From contig MU832207.1 of assembly GCA_029204225.1 (NCBI GenBank), forward strand, positions 1 through 64,000: 64,000 nt of DNA, in the 5' to 3' direction. The position numbers and the translations under genes were made by a program. Below, piece after piece: positions 1 through 11,301 of the stretch. Positions within the stretch are counted from its first letter, which is position 1. Every line of letters begins with the position of its first letter. This DNA is from Diphasiastrum complanatum (Eukaryota; Streptophyta; Lycopodiopsida; Lycopodiales; Lycopodiaceae). The notes beneath the pieces are model-generated. The model searched no databases and was not told where the DNA came from. It saw only the letters and a list, made by a program, of their open reading frames with translations.

Positions 1-915
1 TTTTTGTGAAGGCATATTCAAAGTCGTGATTCTCTTGTAACTCCACCATGGAGTTCAGATGCGATCACTGGGACATTGTCCGACTGAATCACTCCTACAG
101 TCCTCCTGAATGTAGTCAGGCACCGCTGATCTATCGGTTATAAAATTATGCACCTATTCAACATAGTTTCAACTAAGGTGCGAAATTAAAATGAACAAGG
201 AAAACTTATACAATGGAAAAACTCATAGGGACACATTTTCATTCGAGATCAGACAACAACAAGAAAATTAATCTATATTGATCTTATCTCTGATTCTTCA
301 AGCAATGCATGCAAATCACGCAGTGCATTGGCGTGGGAAAAACTTGATTCTCTCATGAGTAATCGTCTCACTTTATTAGCAGATAGCTAGATCTACATAT
401 TCTAGACAAAATTGTCTTGGCACGCAGGTGGACATGTATTCAGTAATTTTGTCTTGATTGCTTATTAGCATCAGACTACTTCATCATTGCTACTTGTCAA
501 ATATCATCCAGTAAGTATATAGTCGTTCTCTGTAACTTTTAGATTAGAGTAATTAAGCATCTACAACTAATTAGAAAATTACAAGAGTGGCAGATTATCC
601 ATGACCTAAAGTGTATCTACTGAGTTATGCCATCAAGATCAGACATCTGTACTTCTGGATACTTGCATAATCTCGTTGGTACTCTTTGGAGCGTCAAGGA
701 CATGAGAAGGTTTTGCGACGTTGGGTTTCATTTCCGTTTCTATCGTTGGTTTTGTTTTTTTGTATTGGACCGCAAAAGGTTCTCGTGCCAGACCACAAAA
801 GATTCTTGTTTTTTTGGCTTTCGTGTTCGTGAACCGTTCGTCTTTGTGTTTCGTGTCAGGGCGGATTGCTGAAAGCTAGCAAAGCTTTGTAGTTAGAAAA
901 CATTTTGTTTCTTCA
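1..915 (-). repeat. 3' LTR of defective copia element (left part beyond window)
   Basis: This stretch aligns with 3883-4822. Shared landmarks are the 'atcactcctayagtcctcc' block near 90, the 'agcatctacaactaat' block near 560 and the end 'cattttgtttcttca' at 901-915. Since the pol fragments between the two copies read on the minus strand, this is the 3' LTR. Its other end lies before the window. The two LTRs differ at many positions, so the insertion is old. Small open frames inside it are not genes. Confidence 0.8.
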
Positions 916-945
916 GTTCAGCATCCCAAGATCCTCTAGGATTTT

Positions 946-1935
946 CTAGGTGTATCTGGACTGGTGAAGGTATACCTTACCTCCCTCATAGTCTCTTTCA
1001 ATTTGCAAGCCTAGGTAACACCAAGCTTTTTCCAAATTCATGATCTCGAAATGTTTCGAGATGTCTTCTTTCACTTCAGCAATCAGCTGCTCACTCTTGC
1101 AAAGTATTAGATTGTCATCCACATACACAGCCACAATGATGATCTGTCCGTCTATGACTCTGACATACACATTGGAATCAGCCAACAGTGGCTTGAATCC
1201 TAATGATTTCAGGGCTTGATCCTTCTTCTTGTACCATTGTCGAGCTGATTGTTTCAATCCGTAGATACTTCTACACATTCTGCATGCATAGTTAGGAAAT
1301 GAATTTGAGACATATCTTGGAAGTTGATCCATATAGACCTCTTCGTCTAATTCGCCATGCAAGAAGGTTGTCTTCTCGTCCACAATGTGGATCCTGAGAT
1401 CATAACCACTTGCATATGCAAATAATAGTCGTAGGGATGAATGTTTGACAACAAGAGAGAAGGTTTCAGAGTAGTCAATACCATAGCTTTGAGAAAACCT
1501 CTTCGCTACCGATCTTGTCTTGTATTTTGAGACACTCCCATCCGGTCTGTACTTGAGCTTGACAAGCCATTTGTATTTGATAGTCTTGCGCTTATGTGGT
1601 AATGGCTACAACGTCCATACATAGTTCTTCCTCATGGACTCTATCTCTTTATTCATGGCTTGGATCCATCTGTCTTTCTCTTGACATTCAATCGCTTTCT
1701 TGAAAGTTTGTGATTTGCCACTAAATCCATAGAACTCTTCTGATGTACAAGCGGAGCTGCCTGGCACGTATCTTGCTGGCAGTCTTCGTGGTCTTGTTGA
1801 CCTTCTAAGAGATCCTCCTGGGACAATAAAGCCTTTGCCTTTGTCTACTCTACTAGGTCCGGAACCATTCTGGTTTATAGGAACTATAGCAATAGGCTGC
1901 CTCTCAAATCTTTCATCTTCAGATTCGTCACTCAA
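946..1935 (-). pseudogene. copia reverse transcriptase, truncated, one internal stop
   Basis: Copia-type reverse transcriptase that would copy element RNA into cDNA. Reading leftwards it begins in the acidic linker (RRSTRPRRLPARYVPG), then the pre-RT block ending YVWTL. A TAG follows at about 1604. The frame then stays open through KYKWLVKLKYRPDGSVSKYK, GIDYSETFS, FLHGELDEEVYM, YGLKQSARQWYKK and the catalytic YVDD. It ends at QSRYT with another stop about 30 bp before the LTR. The palm is nearly whole but the thumb and all of RNase H are missing, so the LTR begins in the RT tail. The protein cannot be functional. Confidence 0.85.
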
Positions 1936-2069
1936 ATGGGAAGCGACTCAAATATCTTTGTTTTTGTGTTCGTCCTATGCTCCTTCTATCACTAGTGGCA
2001 GGTCATAGTACTGTCTCTCCAAAACTTCATAGCTGACAGGATCGTCATTGGCCATTGTCCTACTCTCAT

Positions 2070-2534
2070 CAAATCATAACTTGTGTGGTGTCGTGTGAGG
2101 AACACCAGACTTACCTATCCTATTTTGGATGTATGCGGCTGTGACTCCAGAATCTTGATTGTTCTGTAGGAGTCTTTGACGAATGGATTGCCCGAATCGT
2201 TCAAACATGCATCACAGGTGGTCGAACTGATTGCATTCAAGATGCTAACCCCTATTATTGCTCCATGATGGCTTGCATGGTAAAGTGCCATTGAGTTCAT
2301 GTGGCATAGTCTTTTGTGCCACAGAGTTTTTGGCGAGTCATCATGAGTCTGATGCACTTGATCTGCAGGTAGGCATACCTTCAGATGATATAGATTACTC
2401 TTTCTTCTGCCTTGAGCGACTAGGGTTCTAGTATTGACATCAACCATGTTGCATGCTTTGTCAGAAAACGTCACACACATCCCTGCATCTGCTATTCTTG
2501 CTACCGAAAGCAAGTCTTGCTGCAGTGTAGACAT
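2070..2534 (-). pseudogene. copia gag_pre-integrase remnant with integrase core deleted
   Basis: The segment LWHKRLCHMNSMALYHA...CDACLNDSG is the zinc-binding gag_pre-integrase (HHCC) domain that precedes copia integrase. Upstream, LLSVARIADAGMCVTFSDKAC is the usual protease-integrase linker. Soon after the second CxxC the frame jumps to SGVTAAYIQNRIGKSG (about 2070-2150), which is the integrase C-terminal side. The DDE catalytic core is therefore deleted. This element could move only if helped in trans. Confidence 0.8.
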
Positions 2535-2672
2535 GAACAGAACATCTTCGAGTCATCTATTTCTGTCGTTGTTGTTGAGCCATAGTGAACCAATATCGTT
2601 CACTCGATGTTTAGATCCATCTCCAAGAACTATGAATCTTGAAGGATCCGCGCTTCCAAAATCAGACATTAT

Positions 2673-3302
2673 TCATCTTGATGTCACAAAGTGTGAAGTG
2701 GCTCCTGAATCTAGGATCACCTCATGTGTGTCAAATGTTGACACTGCACACATGTCTTCACAAATATAGGCAGTCGAACAGTTTCTGTTCGATCTTTCTT
2801 CGCCCATTTTTGAGCTCTTAGGATCCTCGACATAGGATAAACTGTTGTTGTTCTCCTGTCTGTTCTGTGCTAATTTGTTTCTTGGGTTCAGGCAACAATC
2901 CATGACTGCATGACCCTTCTTGTGACAGTGGATACACTCAATCTTTGGATTGAGCCAACATATATCAACTGTGTGTCCGTCTCTTCTGCATCTCACGCAA
3001 GTCTTCTTTTCTCCACCTTGTTGCTTCGACCTCTCTTTGATCTCCCAGTTGCCTTTACTAGTCCCCTCTGCTTGTTGGTCATGATCCTGCCTTTGATTTG
3101 ACTCCCTCTTAGGCTTAAATTTTTTTTTGGATTTTTCTTTGTTGTCATAGAGGGCCTGGTCAAAGCCATCTTTGTGATCAAGATGTTCTCTAGCCTCGAC
3201 TTCCTCTCGAATCTCAACAATTGCCTTTTTGAGGTTCATTGTAGGATCTTTTGCGAACAGGGTTCTCATCATCTGGAAAGATCTGGGTAAGGCTCTCAAC
3301 AT
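2673..3302 (-). pseudogene. copia Gag C-terminal half, two zinc knuckles, protease start
   Basis: A lysine-rich linker is followed by two CCHC knuckles (CVRCRRDGHTVDIC and CIHCHKKGHAVMDC) that bind genomic RNA in Gag. After about 70 residues the retropepsin motif VILDSGATSHF appears (DSGA instead of the common DTGA, normal for copia). Gag and protease are fused in one frame as usual. The frame is broken from the N-terminal Gag part at about 3303-3467 and from the downstream pol part near 2672. The presence of two knuckles suggests a Tnt1/SIRE-like lineage only loosely. Confidence 0.85.
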
Positions 3303-3767
3303 GTATGTGAGCTACTTCTCAGTTGACACTTCATTCTCTGCTTCAGTGTTATATAGTGATAGAAACAAATCCTTCATCTTTCTTACGAAAGAAGTGAGAT
3401 CTTTCCCATCCCATTGTAGATTTATTAGCTGATCTTCCAGTATCATTATTTGACTTCTTGATTTCGTCTAAAATTTTGTGAACAGTGCATTCCACATCTC
3501 CTTAGCTTTGGAGAGTGTGGCCTGGTCAAGTGTGAGACTATTTTCGATGGATGAAGATAGCAAGGCTACTGCCTTGTCATTCTTCTCCCTCCACTCGCCT
3601 AATTCCTTGCCTGATGTTGTAGGCATCTCCTCTGTGCCATCCACCCAAGGGAATAAACCTACGCCCTTGAGTATCAGTAATGTCTTAACCTTCCAAGCTA
3701 GAAAGTTAGATCCTGAAGAATCAAGAATTGTAAAGATCTTGCTCTGTATGCTGCTAATTGAAGCCAT
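3303..3767 (-). pseudogene. copia Gag N-terminal domain
   Basis: MASISSIQSKIFTILDSSGS begins a copia Gag (UBN2/DUF4219 type). NFLAWKVKTLLILKGVGLFPWVDG is the typical 'W..K....L...G...W..' block. The Met at 3767 is the natural start, 100 bp after the primer-binding site. The frame ends after WNALFTKF. Further Gag (LPRSFQMMRTLF) resumes in another frame after a shift near 3460 and continues into the knuckle-bearing part. It is not translatable as one protein. Confidence 0.8.
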
Positions 3768-3866
3768 TACTCTCGAAGTCTGTTCTCTTGTTGATGGTTG
3801 TTCGTCTGAATGCTTGGCCTCCTGGCTCTAATAGCTTGTTGGCTACGTTAGACTATGACAAGGTAG

Positions 3867-3878
3867 ACTCTAATACCA
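3867..3878 (-). promoter_or_regulatory. primer-binding site (initiator Met tRNA type)
   Basis: The reverse complement reads TGGTATTAGAGT, a two-base variant of the TGGTATCAGAGC primer site common in plant copia elements. It lies 4 bp from the LTR edge at 3883. Confidence 0.75.
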
Positions 3879-3882
3879 CTGA

Positions 3883-4822
3883 TGCGAATGAATCGTAGTT
3901 ATGAAATAGTCGCAAATAGTTCGGATGGAGTATAAATGTGATCGTTGGACACTGTCAGTTGTATCACTCCTATAGTCCTCCAGAATGTAGTTAGGCACTG
4001 CTGATCTATGTTTATAAATTAATGTAGCATTCAACAAAATTTCAACCAATGTGCAGAATTAAATGAGCAAGAATGATCCAGACACACAAATAATAGTAGA
4101 CTAATTTGCATTCAAGATCATACATAATAAAAGTGATATGTGTGCAAACAACTACAAAATCATCTATTGATTTTCTAATTGTTCAGGCACTGCATGCAGA
4201 TCCACAGTGTGTGTTGGCATGAGAGAAATTTAGTTCTCCCATGAGTAATGTCTTGCTTACTAGCGGACTACTTGGATCTTTGTGGATCCTGTCTACAAAA
4301 AATTGTCTTGCACGTAGGCGAACTTCTGTTTTGTATTTTCATCTTGATTACTTACTAGCATCAGACTACTGCATGTGTATATGTATGTATATATTTTATC
4401 AAGTATTATCCAGAGAGTATATAGTCGCTCTATGTAACTTTTAGATTAGAGTAATTAAGCATCTACAACTAATCAAAAATTACAAGAGTGGTAGATTAGC
4501 CATGACCTAGAGTGTATCTGTTGACGTCATACCTCAGATCATATATCTGTACTTCTAGGTACTTGCATGATCTTACTGGTATCTTTTTTTTTGGAGCGTA
4601 AGGGTAGAAAAGATTTCACGATGATTTTTGTTTCATGTCGTTTGAGTTTCTCGTCATCTGACTTTCTCCTCCTGGATCGCAAAAGATTCTCTTTCACGAA
4701 TCTTTCGCATTTGTGTCTTCTCGTCAGAATGTTCATGAATCTTTCGCGTTCTTGAACACTTTCGTCAGGCAGAGGGCTGAAAGCTAGCAAAGCTTTGTAA
4801 ACAGAAACATTTTGTTTCTTCA
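3883..4822 (-). repeat. 5' LTR of defective copia element
   Basis: This 940-bp block starts TG and ends CA on the plus strand and aligns with 1-915. Its interior border is set by the primer-binding site at 3867-3878 and its outer border by the shared 'cattttgtttcttca'. The flanking target duplication cannot be tested because the partner end is outside the window. Confidence 0.8.
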
Positions 4823-4929
4823 CCGCCAAAGTGGTAAGGTAGTTTTCCATCATACCCAAGATACATCATATGTTTAAGTGCAAGTCCATAGTGGAGCTTA
4901 TGACATGGCATTTGAGCAATTGTTCATCA

Positions 4930-5631
4930 GACAATATTATGAGGATCCCTGTTAATTGTCTAGCATGGAAGATGTGGATGCTACTTGGCATGAGTTTAGG
5001 GATGAGCCTCGCCATTTGCATCTGTGGTTGGCTATGGATGGTGTGAATCCATTCGGATTGTGCTCCACATCATGGTCCACTTGGCCAGTTGTCCTTGTAA
5101 ATTACAACATTCCCCTTTGGCTAAGTATCAAGAAGGGGCACCTAATGCTTGCCCTTCTTATCCTGAAAAAACACAAGGCCAAAAATATGGATGTGTATAT
5201 GAGCTAAAGATTCTATGGCAAGGAGTTCAAATGACCGATATATCAAGACCACGCAAACGAAGAGATTTTGTGGTAAAGGGGATCTCGGATGTGGACGATG
5301 CACGACTTTCCTGGATATGGAAAATGTTCCAGTGAGATATTGTTGCTATTAGTTTATGGTATTAAATCTAACGTGTATTTGGAAATTTTCTTTCGATTCA
5401 AACATTACACTCACAATTAAGTCAGTTGTTTTGTTTCAATGCAGGGCTCTCAATGAGTGGCTACAATGCATGTCCCATTTTTGGATAGTATTTGCAAGCA
5501 CATCACTCACAACATCTACGAATGATGGTTTATGAGGGCCACACTCGATACCTTCCACCCAATCACCCTCTACGTGATGGAATTGTTGGTCAACGTCCAC
5601 ATGCCATGAAGGTACTATTGAAATTATCAAA
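4930..5631 (+). pseudogene. CACTA (En/Spm) Tnp2 transposase fragment with intron
   Basis: The protein fragment reads DEPRHLHLWLAMDGVNPFG, STWPVVLVNYNIPLWL and LMLALLIL. After a frameshift near 5200 it continues ELKILWQGVQMTD. These blocks are diagnostic of the Tnp2 family of plant CACTA transposases. An intron-like gap follows: donor gtgaga at 5332 and acceptor tgcag ending at 5444. The next exon starts GLSMSGYNACPIFG and includes RYLPPNHPLRDG, again in Tnp2 order. Stops and frameshifts and the absence of the rest of the roughly 1000-aa protein show a dead fragment. No CACTA terminus is visible, so the extent of the original element is unknown. Confidence 0.8.
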
Positions 5632-5644
5632 TTCTAGCTTAAGA

Positions 5645-6450
5645 TCTATGATATTATGTATGTAACTTGATCCCACATGCGTGGAGCCTATTCCCACATG
5701 TGGATGATAGTCATAAATGCATTCAATTTTAGTTATATAGAAAATGTCTTGATTTACGCAATTATGAACTAGTGAAAAGCTCATCAAGTAGGAAGGTGCC
5801 ATTTGGCACCATTTTACTTGTTGATCAAGAATTCCCATGTGAATAAGAGAAGGTTCCCACATGTGAGAGACTGTTCCCATGTGTGTAAATATCTGGAAAA
5901 TATCAATAGCTTATCATAGAAGTTGGTCTTGCAAATTCCTATAAGTTAGGAAAATTACCTCAAATCAAGCAAAATCATGGTGAGGCAATGGCATCAAGCT
6001 AGGAATCAAAGAGGTGGGTGCTTATCTAGCATTGATTGGTGGATCAAAAGTGATGTGGCATTCCCCCCCACACATGCCAGGCCTACTGAATTAGTATCAG
6101 GTCAAAATGTACTTGATCTGTATATAGATCATCATTGTGAATATGAAATTTGATGAGAGATCTTGATTTGGAGACAAAACCTTCTCATTTTCACTATTTG
6201 TGTTGTGATTTTTTGCATTGAATGCTTTCCATAGTGCAAGTACTTCACTCTCTTCCACTTTTCATACAGTGATAGAGTTTCACATTTGTGAGGCCTCTCT
6301 TTAGTTAGTTTGATCAATTTACAAGTTGTTCTTGCTAGTGAGGTGCTAATTTTTTGTCTAGATCAAGATCTAGACATTAGGTTTGTTTTGCATAAATACA
6401 CACATTTTCTAATAGTCTAAAGAAATATAAAGAAATTCATAATAGACTCC
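5645..6450 (+). repeat. diverged LTR, related to the LTRs at 52882 and 56908
   Basis: Blocks such as 'gatcccacatgcgtggagcctattcccacatgtg' and 'gttcttgctag...tgtctagatcaagatctaga' match, with many changes, the left and right parts of the 837-bp LTRs at 52882-53718 and 56908-57744. It appears to be the left LTR of an old element. The interior of that element resumes at 10708 after a copia inserted at 6451. Confidence 0.55.
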
Positions 6451-7302
6451 TGACAACACAAGTGTTCGACCACCTCATCTATTCAGCATTTGCCACATCG
6501 AACATTTCGATGACTTTGACTTTCGACCACTCAGCCATTCTACCACATCAAAAATCTTGTCATCTCGAACATTTTCTATTCAAATACATTGAACATTTCG
6601 ATGACTTTGGCTTTTAAGCTCACAAGCTGGTCATCTGTCAATCTCAAGTCGAGCTTGAAAGTCGAGTATTGTCTTAATCTAAGTTGCAATGTACAGATTA
6701 ACCATTCTTTTAATTAGCAACCCATCTGTACAAATACCCATCAACTTATTAGTTGTAAGGTTTTTGAAGACATGACAATAGCTGAATCGTCGATCTACAC
6801 AATCGACAATCGAACGTCCAGAGCGCAATTGTTCTGTTGTCTCTGTCTATTACTATAGAGTATTGTCTTAGAAAGAACACGACTCTATTTGCATTCAGAC
6901 TATTATCATTCAAGACTAATTAATATTCATTTCATAAATCTGAGTCGTGTATGCTTTGATTGAATTCTTATTTGATTTATGTTCAAATATATTCATGCTC
7001 GTAAATAAATTTTCATAGATTAAACTATTCGTGCAACTGATAGCATAAGTCGAATTTGTTGTTCTAATCACTGTTCCTAGATGCTTTACGCTTTCACACA
7101 TGAAATCTAAATCTATAACTCAGTGAATTTGTGCATGGCTATGGAATCGAGTCTTTCAATCCAATGACTTCAAAGTTGTGATCAAGTAAGATAGATTTCA
7201 ATTCGTTCAAATCTGGTCTAAATACGATAGACATAGTAACATGTATTGAGGATTCTACTCGTTTCTCATTGATACGACGTGCATTGCCTTTGAATCCCAA
7301 CA
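6451..7302 (+). repeat. 5' LTR of inserted copia element
   Basis: The block starts TGACAACAC and ends CCCAACA. Its last 370 bp (6933-7302) are repeated at 10348-10707. A primer-site variant TGATATCAAAAC follows immediately at 7303-7314. The interior coding region lies downstream on the plus strand. Confidence 0.75.
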
Positions 7303-7314
7303 TGATATCAAAAC
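7303..7314 (+). promoter_or_regulatory. primer-binding site, degenerate
   Basis: TGATATCAAAAC directly follows the LTR end and matches the initiator-tRNA primer site TGGTATCAGAGC at 9 of 12 bases. Confidence 0.6.
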
Positions 7315-7504
7315 TTTAGCTTGGTATCGAATCATTTAGATATTTTTATTAGAACATACGTTATCAGAAATAATAATTTTGATGTAGTGTAGATTTTTTC
7401 TATAATTGTTTTTAGTCATACAATCTACTATCTGCATACACTCATCTTGAAATTCTAGATGAATTCGCAACCATAGTCTACCCTAATGGTAGACAAAATT
7501 GATA

Positions 7505-8024
7505 GTTCGAATTACCACTCATGGCCAAAGAACTTTGGGAAATAGTCGATGGCATTGAACTAATTCCTAGTGTCGATGAGCAAGCGATTTCCAAGTGGAA
7601 GCTTAGGGATGGCAAGACTTTCACCTTGATCACCCTTAACATCTTCGACACACAGATTGGCCATATCAGATAAGCCCAATCCTTGATAGAAGCTTGGGAT
7701 ATATTGAATACACTATACAAAGTGAGAGATGTCACTTTGAAGCTATATCTGAGGAGAAAGTTCTTCTCTCTCAAATTGTCAGAAGGTGATTTTGTTCAGA
7801 ATCACATTAATGAATTTAAAAATCTGTTAGAGCAGATGGTGGCAATAGGTTCAATGATCGAAGACTTTGATGTTGTAATGACCTTGTTGTCAAATTTGCC
7901 ATCCTCATACGAAAACTGGGTGATGGTGATTACCACACACTTAGATATAACATTGTCCAGAGTCATAATTATGCTTCTACAGGAGGAGACAAGGAATGGA
8001 GTTCACGTTGGAGACAACAGCTGA
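7505..8024 (+). pseudogene. copia Gag (UBN2-type) remnant
   Basis: Translation gives LMAKELWEIVDGIE, an in-frame stop near 7671, then SLIEAWDILNTLYKVRDVTLKLYLRRKFFSLKLSEGDFVQ (interrupted here by no further stop) and LPSSYENWVMVITTHLDITLS. These are the ordered helices of the UBN2-type copia Gag. The zinc knuckle and the protease that should follow are missing: the next recognisable block at 8260 is already gag_pre-integrase. The copy is non-functional. Confidence 0.8.
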
Positions 8025-8259
8025 CACAAAATCGAAGGTGAAGGTCCTGTCAAGCTGAATTTTCAGAATGGAATATCAAAACTGATATCGAATGTAGTCA
8101 GTCGAATTATAAATTTAGGACATAGGGTAGAGTTTTAGACAGATCCCTATCAAATTCTGGATAAGAGCAGGAGAGTTCTCGCACTCAAAAGTGGCAGGGA
8201 TATCTCTATAGGCTTAGTCATTGTAACTGATCATGCTTTAAACAGTTCAGCATCTATCA

Positions 8260-9283
8260 ATAAAGAATTGACTTGGCATCATAGAGTTGGTCACCTTAAT
8301 CATGTATCAATAGGTAACATGTCTAGACATTCTTCCGTTCAAGATTTAGACTATAAAACTATCGACCTTCCTGTCTACCAAAGTTGTATCATAGGAAAGC
8401 AGACAAGAAGGCCATTTAAGTCGAATCAAGAACACAATTACAAATTTGCTAGACATTGTACATAATAATATATGTGGTCCAATGCAAATACCATCATTGC
8501 TTGGTGCAAAAATTTTTATTACTTTTATAGATGACTATTCTAAAAAAAAAACTGCTGTATATTTTTTGAAGCACAAATCTGAAGCTTTCAAATTTTTCAA
8601 TAAGTACAAGGAAAATGCTGAGGTGTAGACATGCAAGAAGATTAAAGCACTAAGGATCGACAATGATGTTGAATACATCTTGAACGAATTCAAAGACTAC
8701 TACTCAGGCAACGACATTGGACAACAGTTCAATATTTTCTATTCTCCACAATCGAATGGACTGGCAAAGAAGAAGAATAGGACCTTAGTCAAGTCTGCCA
8801 AATGCATGATAACTCTCGCTTCATTGCCCAAATTGTTATGGCAACATACTATTTCGACAACAGCTCACGTACAAAATCGATGTATAACTAAAGGCCTCCC
8901 TGATAGCAAAACTCCTCATCAAGTCTGGACAAGATTCAAGCCTTCATTGAAGCACTTGAGAGTATTCGGATGCACTGCATATGCTCATGTCCCGAAGGAC
9001 AATAGAGGAAGAGCATTCATTCAAAACTATTTTTGTTGGCTACTGTGCTTCTGATGGAATGTATATACTGCACAATATAGAAACCTGTAAAGTTTTTACT
9101 AACAAGGATGTGACTTTTATTGAAGATCAATTTATTGATTTGAAGGACAAGGACCAAATGAAGTCTACAATTTTTGCCTCGACAACTGATTCTCTTCGGA
9201 AGACAATTTCCATTCCTTCTAGTAGTCACTCTGTACAATCAGTAGACCCAGAAGAAGAAGAAGAAGCTATAACTCAAGGGTAG
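8260..9283 (+). pseudogene. copia gag_pre-integrase and integrase, frameshifted
   Basis: ELTWHHRVGHLNHVSIGNMSR and the following zinc-finger-like CxxG segment form gag_pre-integrase. LDIVHNNICGPMQIPSLLGA, FITFIDDYSKKK and LRIDNDVEY carry the integrase core aspartates. SPQSNGLAKKKNRTLVKSAK is a decayed form of the usual PQQNGVAERKNRT block. KHLRVFGCTAYAHVPKD and FVGYCASDGMYI are the C-terminal part. Frame changes near 8455, 8630 and 9030 and a stop at 8626 break it into four pieces. Order and spacing are those of a normal copia. Confidence 0.85.
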
Positions 9284-9399
9284 TCGAATCAGCCGACACA
9301 AAATTGAGTTTCGTAGCCAAAAACTCAGCCTATCCGATACATTGATGAGTTCGCTCACTATTCTATTCAAGAGCCAACCACAGTTGAGGAAGCTATGTC

Positions 9400-10345
9400 A
9401 TACTACCAGCAAACAGAAAAGTAATCGACTGCAAATGGATCTTCAAGATCAAATATAATGTAGATGGCAGTATCAACAGAAGGAAAGCTCAACTTGTGGC
9501 AAGGGGATTCTCATAAATTCCCAATATCGGCTACTTAGAAACTTTTAGCCTAGTCATCTAGGCACACCTCCGACTGCTACCGTAGCAAATCTTGAGGTAT
9601 ACCAAATGGATGTACAAACAATTCTCTATAGAGTTATCAAGAAGGATATCTATATGATCCAGCCGGGAGGATACATCCTCAATGGTTGAGAAGATCAGAT
9701 ATGCAAACTCCAAAAATCTTTGTACGGTCTCAAGCAATCATCCAAAGCATGGTTCCATCAAATCAACACATTCATAATTGATCATGGATTCGAACCTAGC
9801 TCGACAGACTGTAATGTCTATTTCAAAGCTATAGATCAATTCTTTGTTATCATCACAATCTACGTGGATGATATGTTGTTGTTCAACAACAATATCAAAT
9901 TGACAAAGGATACTAAGAGGATTCTATTCCAAGAATTTGAGATGACAGATCTTGGAGAGGCACACTATTGTTTGAGATTCAAATCCACAGAGACAGAAAC
10001 CGAAGACTTCTCTACATCACCTAGCAAAGGTACTTCCATAATTTGTTGACAAAATTCAATTTTATCGATTGCAAGTTTGTGCATAATCCCCATGGATCCA
10101 GGTCTTAAATTATCCAAGGAACAATGCCCTCAGACCAATGAGGAGAAGGCCAAAATGAAGAGATACTCATATCAATCAATTATCGGATCCATGATGTATG
10201 CAATGATATCTACCAGACTAGATCTTGCATACGCCATCAGTTCCTTGAGCCAATACATGACCAACCCTGATATGATCCACTAGAAAGCTCTTTTTAGAGT
10301 AATCATATATGTACAAGCTACTATCTGTATCTGCTATGGTGATGT
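9400..10345 (+). pseudogene. copia reverse transcriptase remnant, RNase H missing
   Basis: Blocks in order are VIDCKWIFKIKYNVDGSINR, then a badly decayed fingers region to about 9700. SLYGLKQSSKAWFHQI, IITIYVDDMLLF (catalytic YVDD), FEMTDLGEAHYCL and MMYAMISTRLDLAYAISSLS follow. The frame then fails at 'MIH*KAL' and ends where the partial 3' LTR begins at 10348. All RNase H and the polypurine tract are deleted. At least four stops or shifts are visible. Confidence 0.85.
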
Positions 10346-10347
10346 TG

Positions 10348-10707
10348 CATAAATCTGAGTCACGTATGTTCTAATTGAATGCTTATTTTATTCATGTTCA
10401 AATAGATTCATGCTCACAAATAAATTATTCGTAGATTAAACTATTCGTGTGATTGATAGCATAAGTCGAATTCATTTTTCTAATCACCGTTCCTAGATGT
10501 TTTAAGTTTTTGCACATAAAATCTAAATCTATAACTCAGTGAATTCATGCATGGCTATGGAATCGAGTCTTTCGATCCAGTGACTTTGAAGCTCTGATGA
10601 AATAAGATAGATTTAGATTCGTTAGAATACGACAGACATAGTTACATGTACTGAGGATTCCGCTCATTTCTCACTAATATGACGCGCATTTTCTTTGAAT
10701 CCCAACA
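10348..10707 (+). repeat. partial 3' LTR (last 360 bp)
   Basis: This block aligns with 6933-7302 and ends with the same CCCAACA. The 5' half of the LTR is absent, removed together with RNase H. No 5-bp target duplication is visible when flanks 6446-6450 (actcc) and 10708-10712 (tatta) are compared. Confidence 0.8.
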
Positions 10708-11301
10708 TATTAGAGCCAAGTACAAGAGGCTATGAAATTCATCAATGAACATACCCAAAATTAATAAGTTTTGAGTTTTTGAACTAATCTTGAGAGGGTG
10801 AGCTAGAAGTGAGTGGTGGCATCAAATTTTTTTGGATCAAATTTAGTTGTGGGCTGCATGTTATTGTTCACACATGTGAGGCCATATTGGACCTGTCTTT
10901 TGAGTGCCTAACTTTGAATTTATCTTAAAATTCACACACACATCCAATTTTCAAGATTTTTGGTGCATTGTCTAAATCTAGCTTCATAGTTTCCATGTCA
11001 ATGATTAGATCTTGGAATGGATCATCGATGTGAATGTTTAGAAGCTCAGTTTAGCAGGCCCAAAAAATTCATTTTTCAAATCTTGATAGGGAGTGATAAT
11101 AACTAGAGAGTTGATTGTCAAAAATCATAGATCTAGAGAGTGATTTGCTAGATTTTGGTGTTGATCTCATTGAACCATCATCCAAGCTTTGTGCCAGTTT
11201 GATTGGGCTAAGACTAGAAGCATTTTAAGTGCTAGAAGTATACCTTGGATCATTCCATGTAGAGAAATCTTTGTGAATTTCAAGAGCTAAATCATTCATA
11301 A
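10708..11301 (+). other. retrotransposon leader with degenerate primer site
   Basis: Begins 'tattagagccaagtacaagagg', a shortened counterpart of the primer site and leader at 53719 ('tggtatcaaagcctagtaca'). The phrase 'tgggctgcatgttattgttcacacatgtgag' matches 'tgggctgtaggaacccttttcacacgtgtgag' near 53875. It is therefore the leader of the old element whose left LTR is at 5645-6450. No coding signal is seen in it. Confidence 0.6.

Noticed and set aside
5436-5880. Minus-strand open frames of 64 and 96 codons
   Set aside because: First is antisense to the Tnp2 exon, second lies in a diverged LTR.
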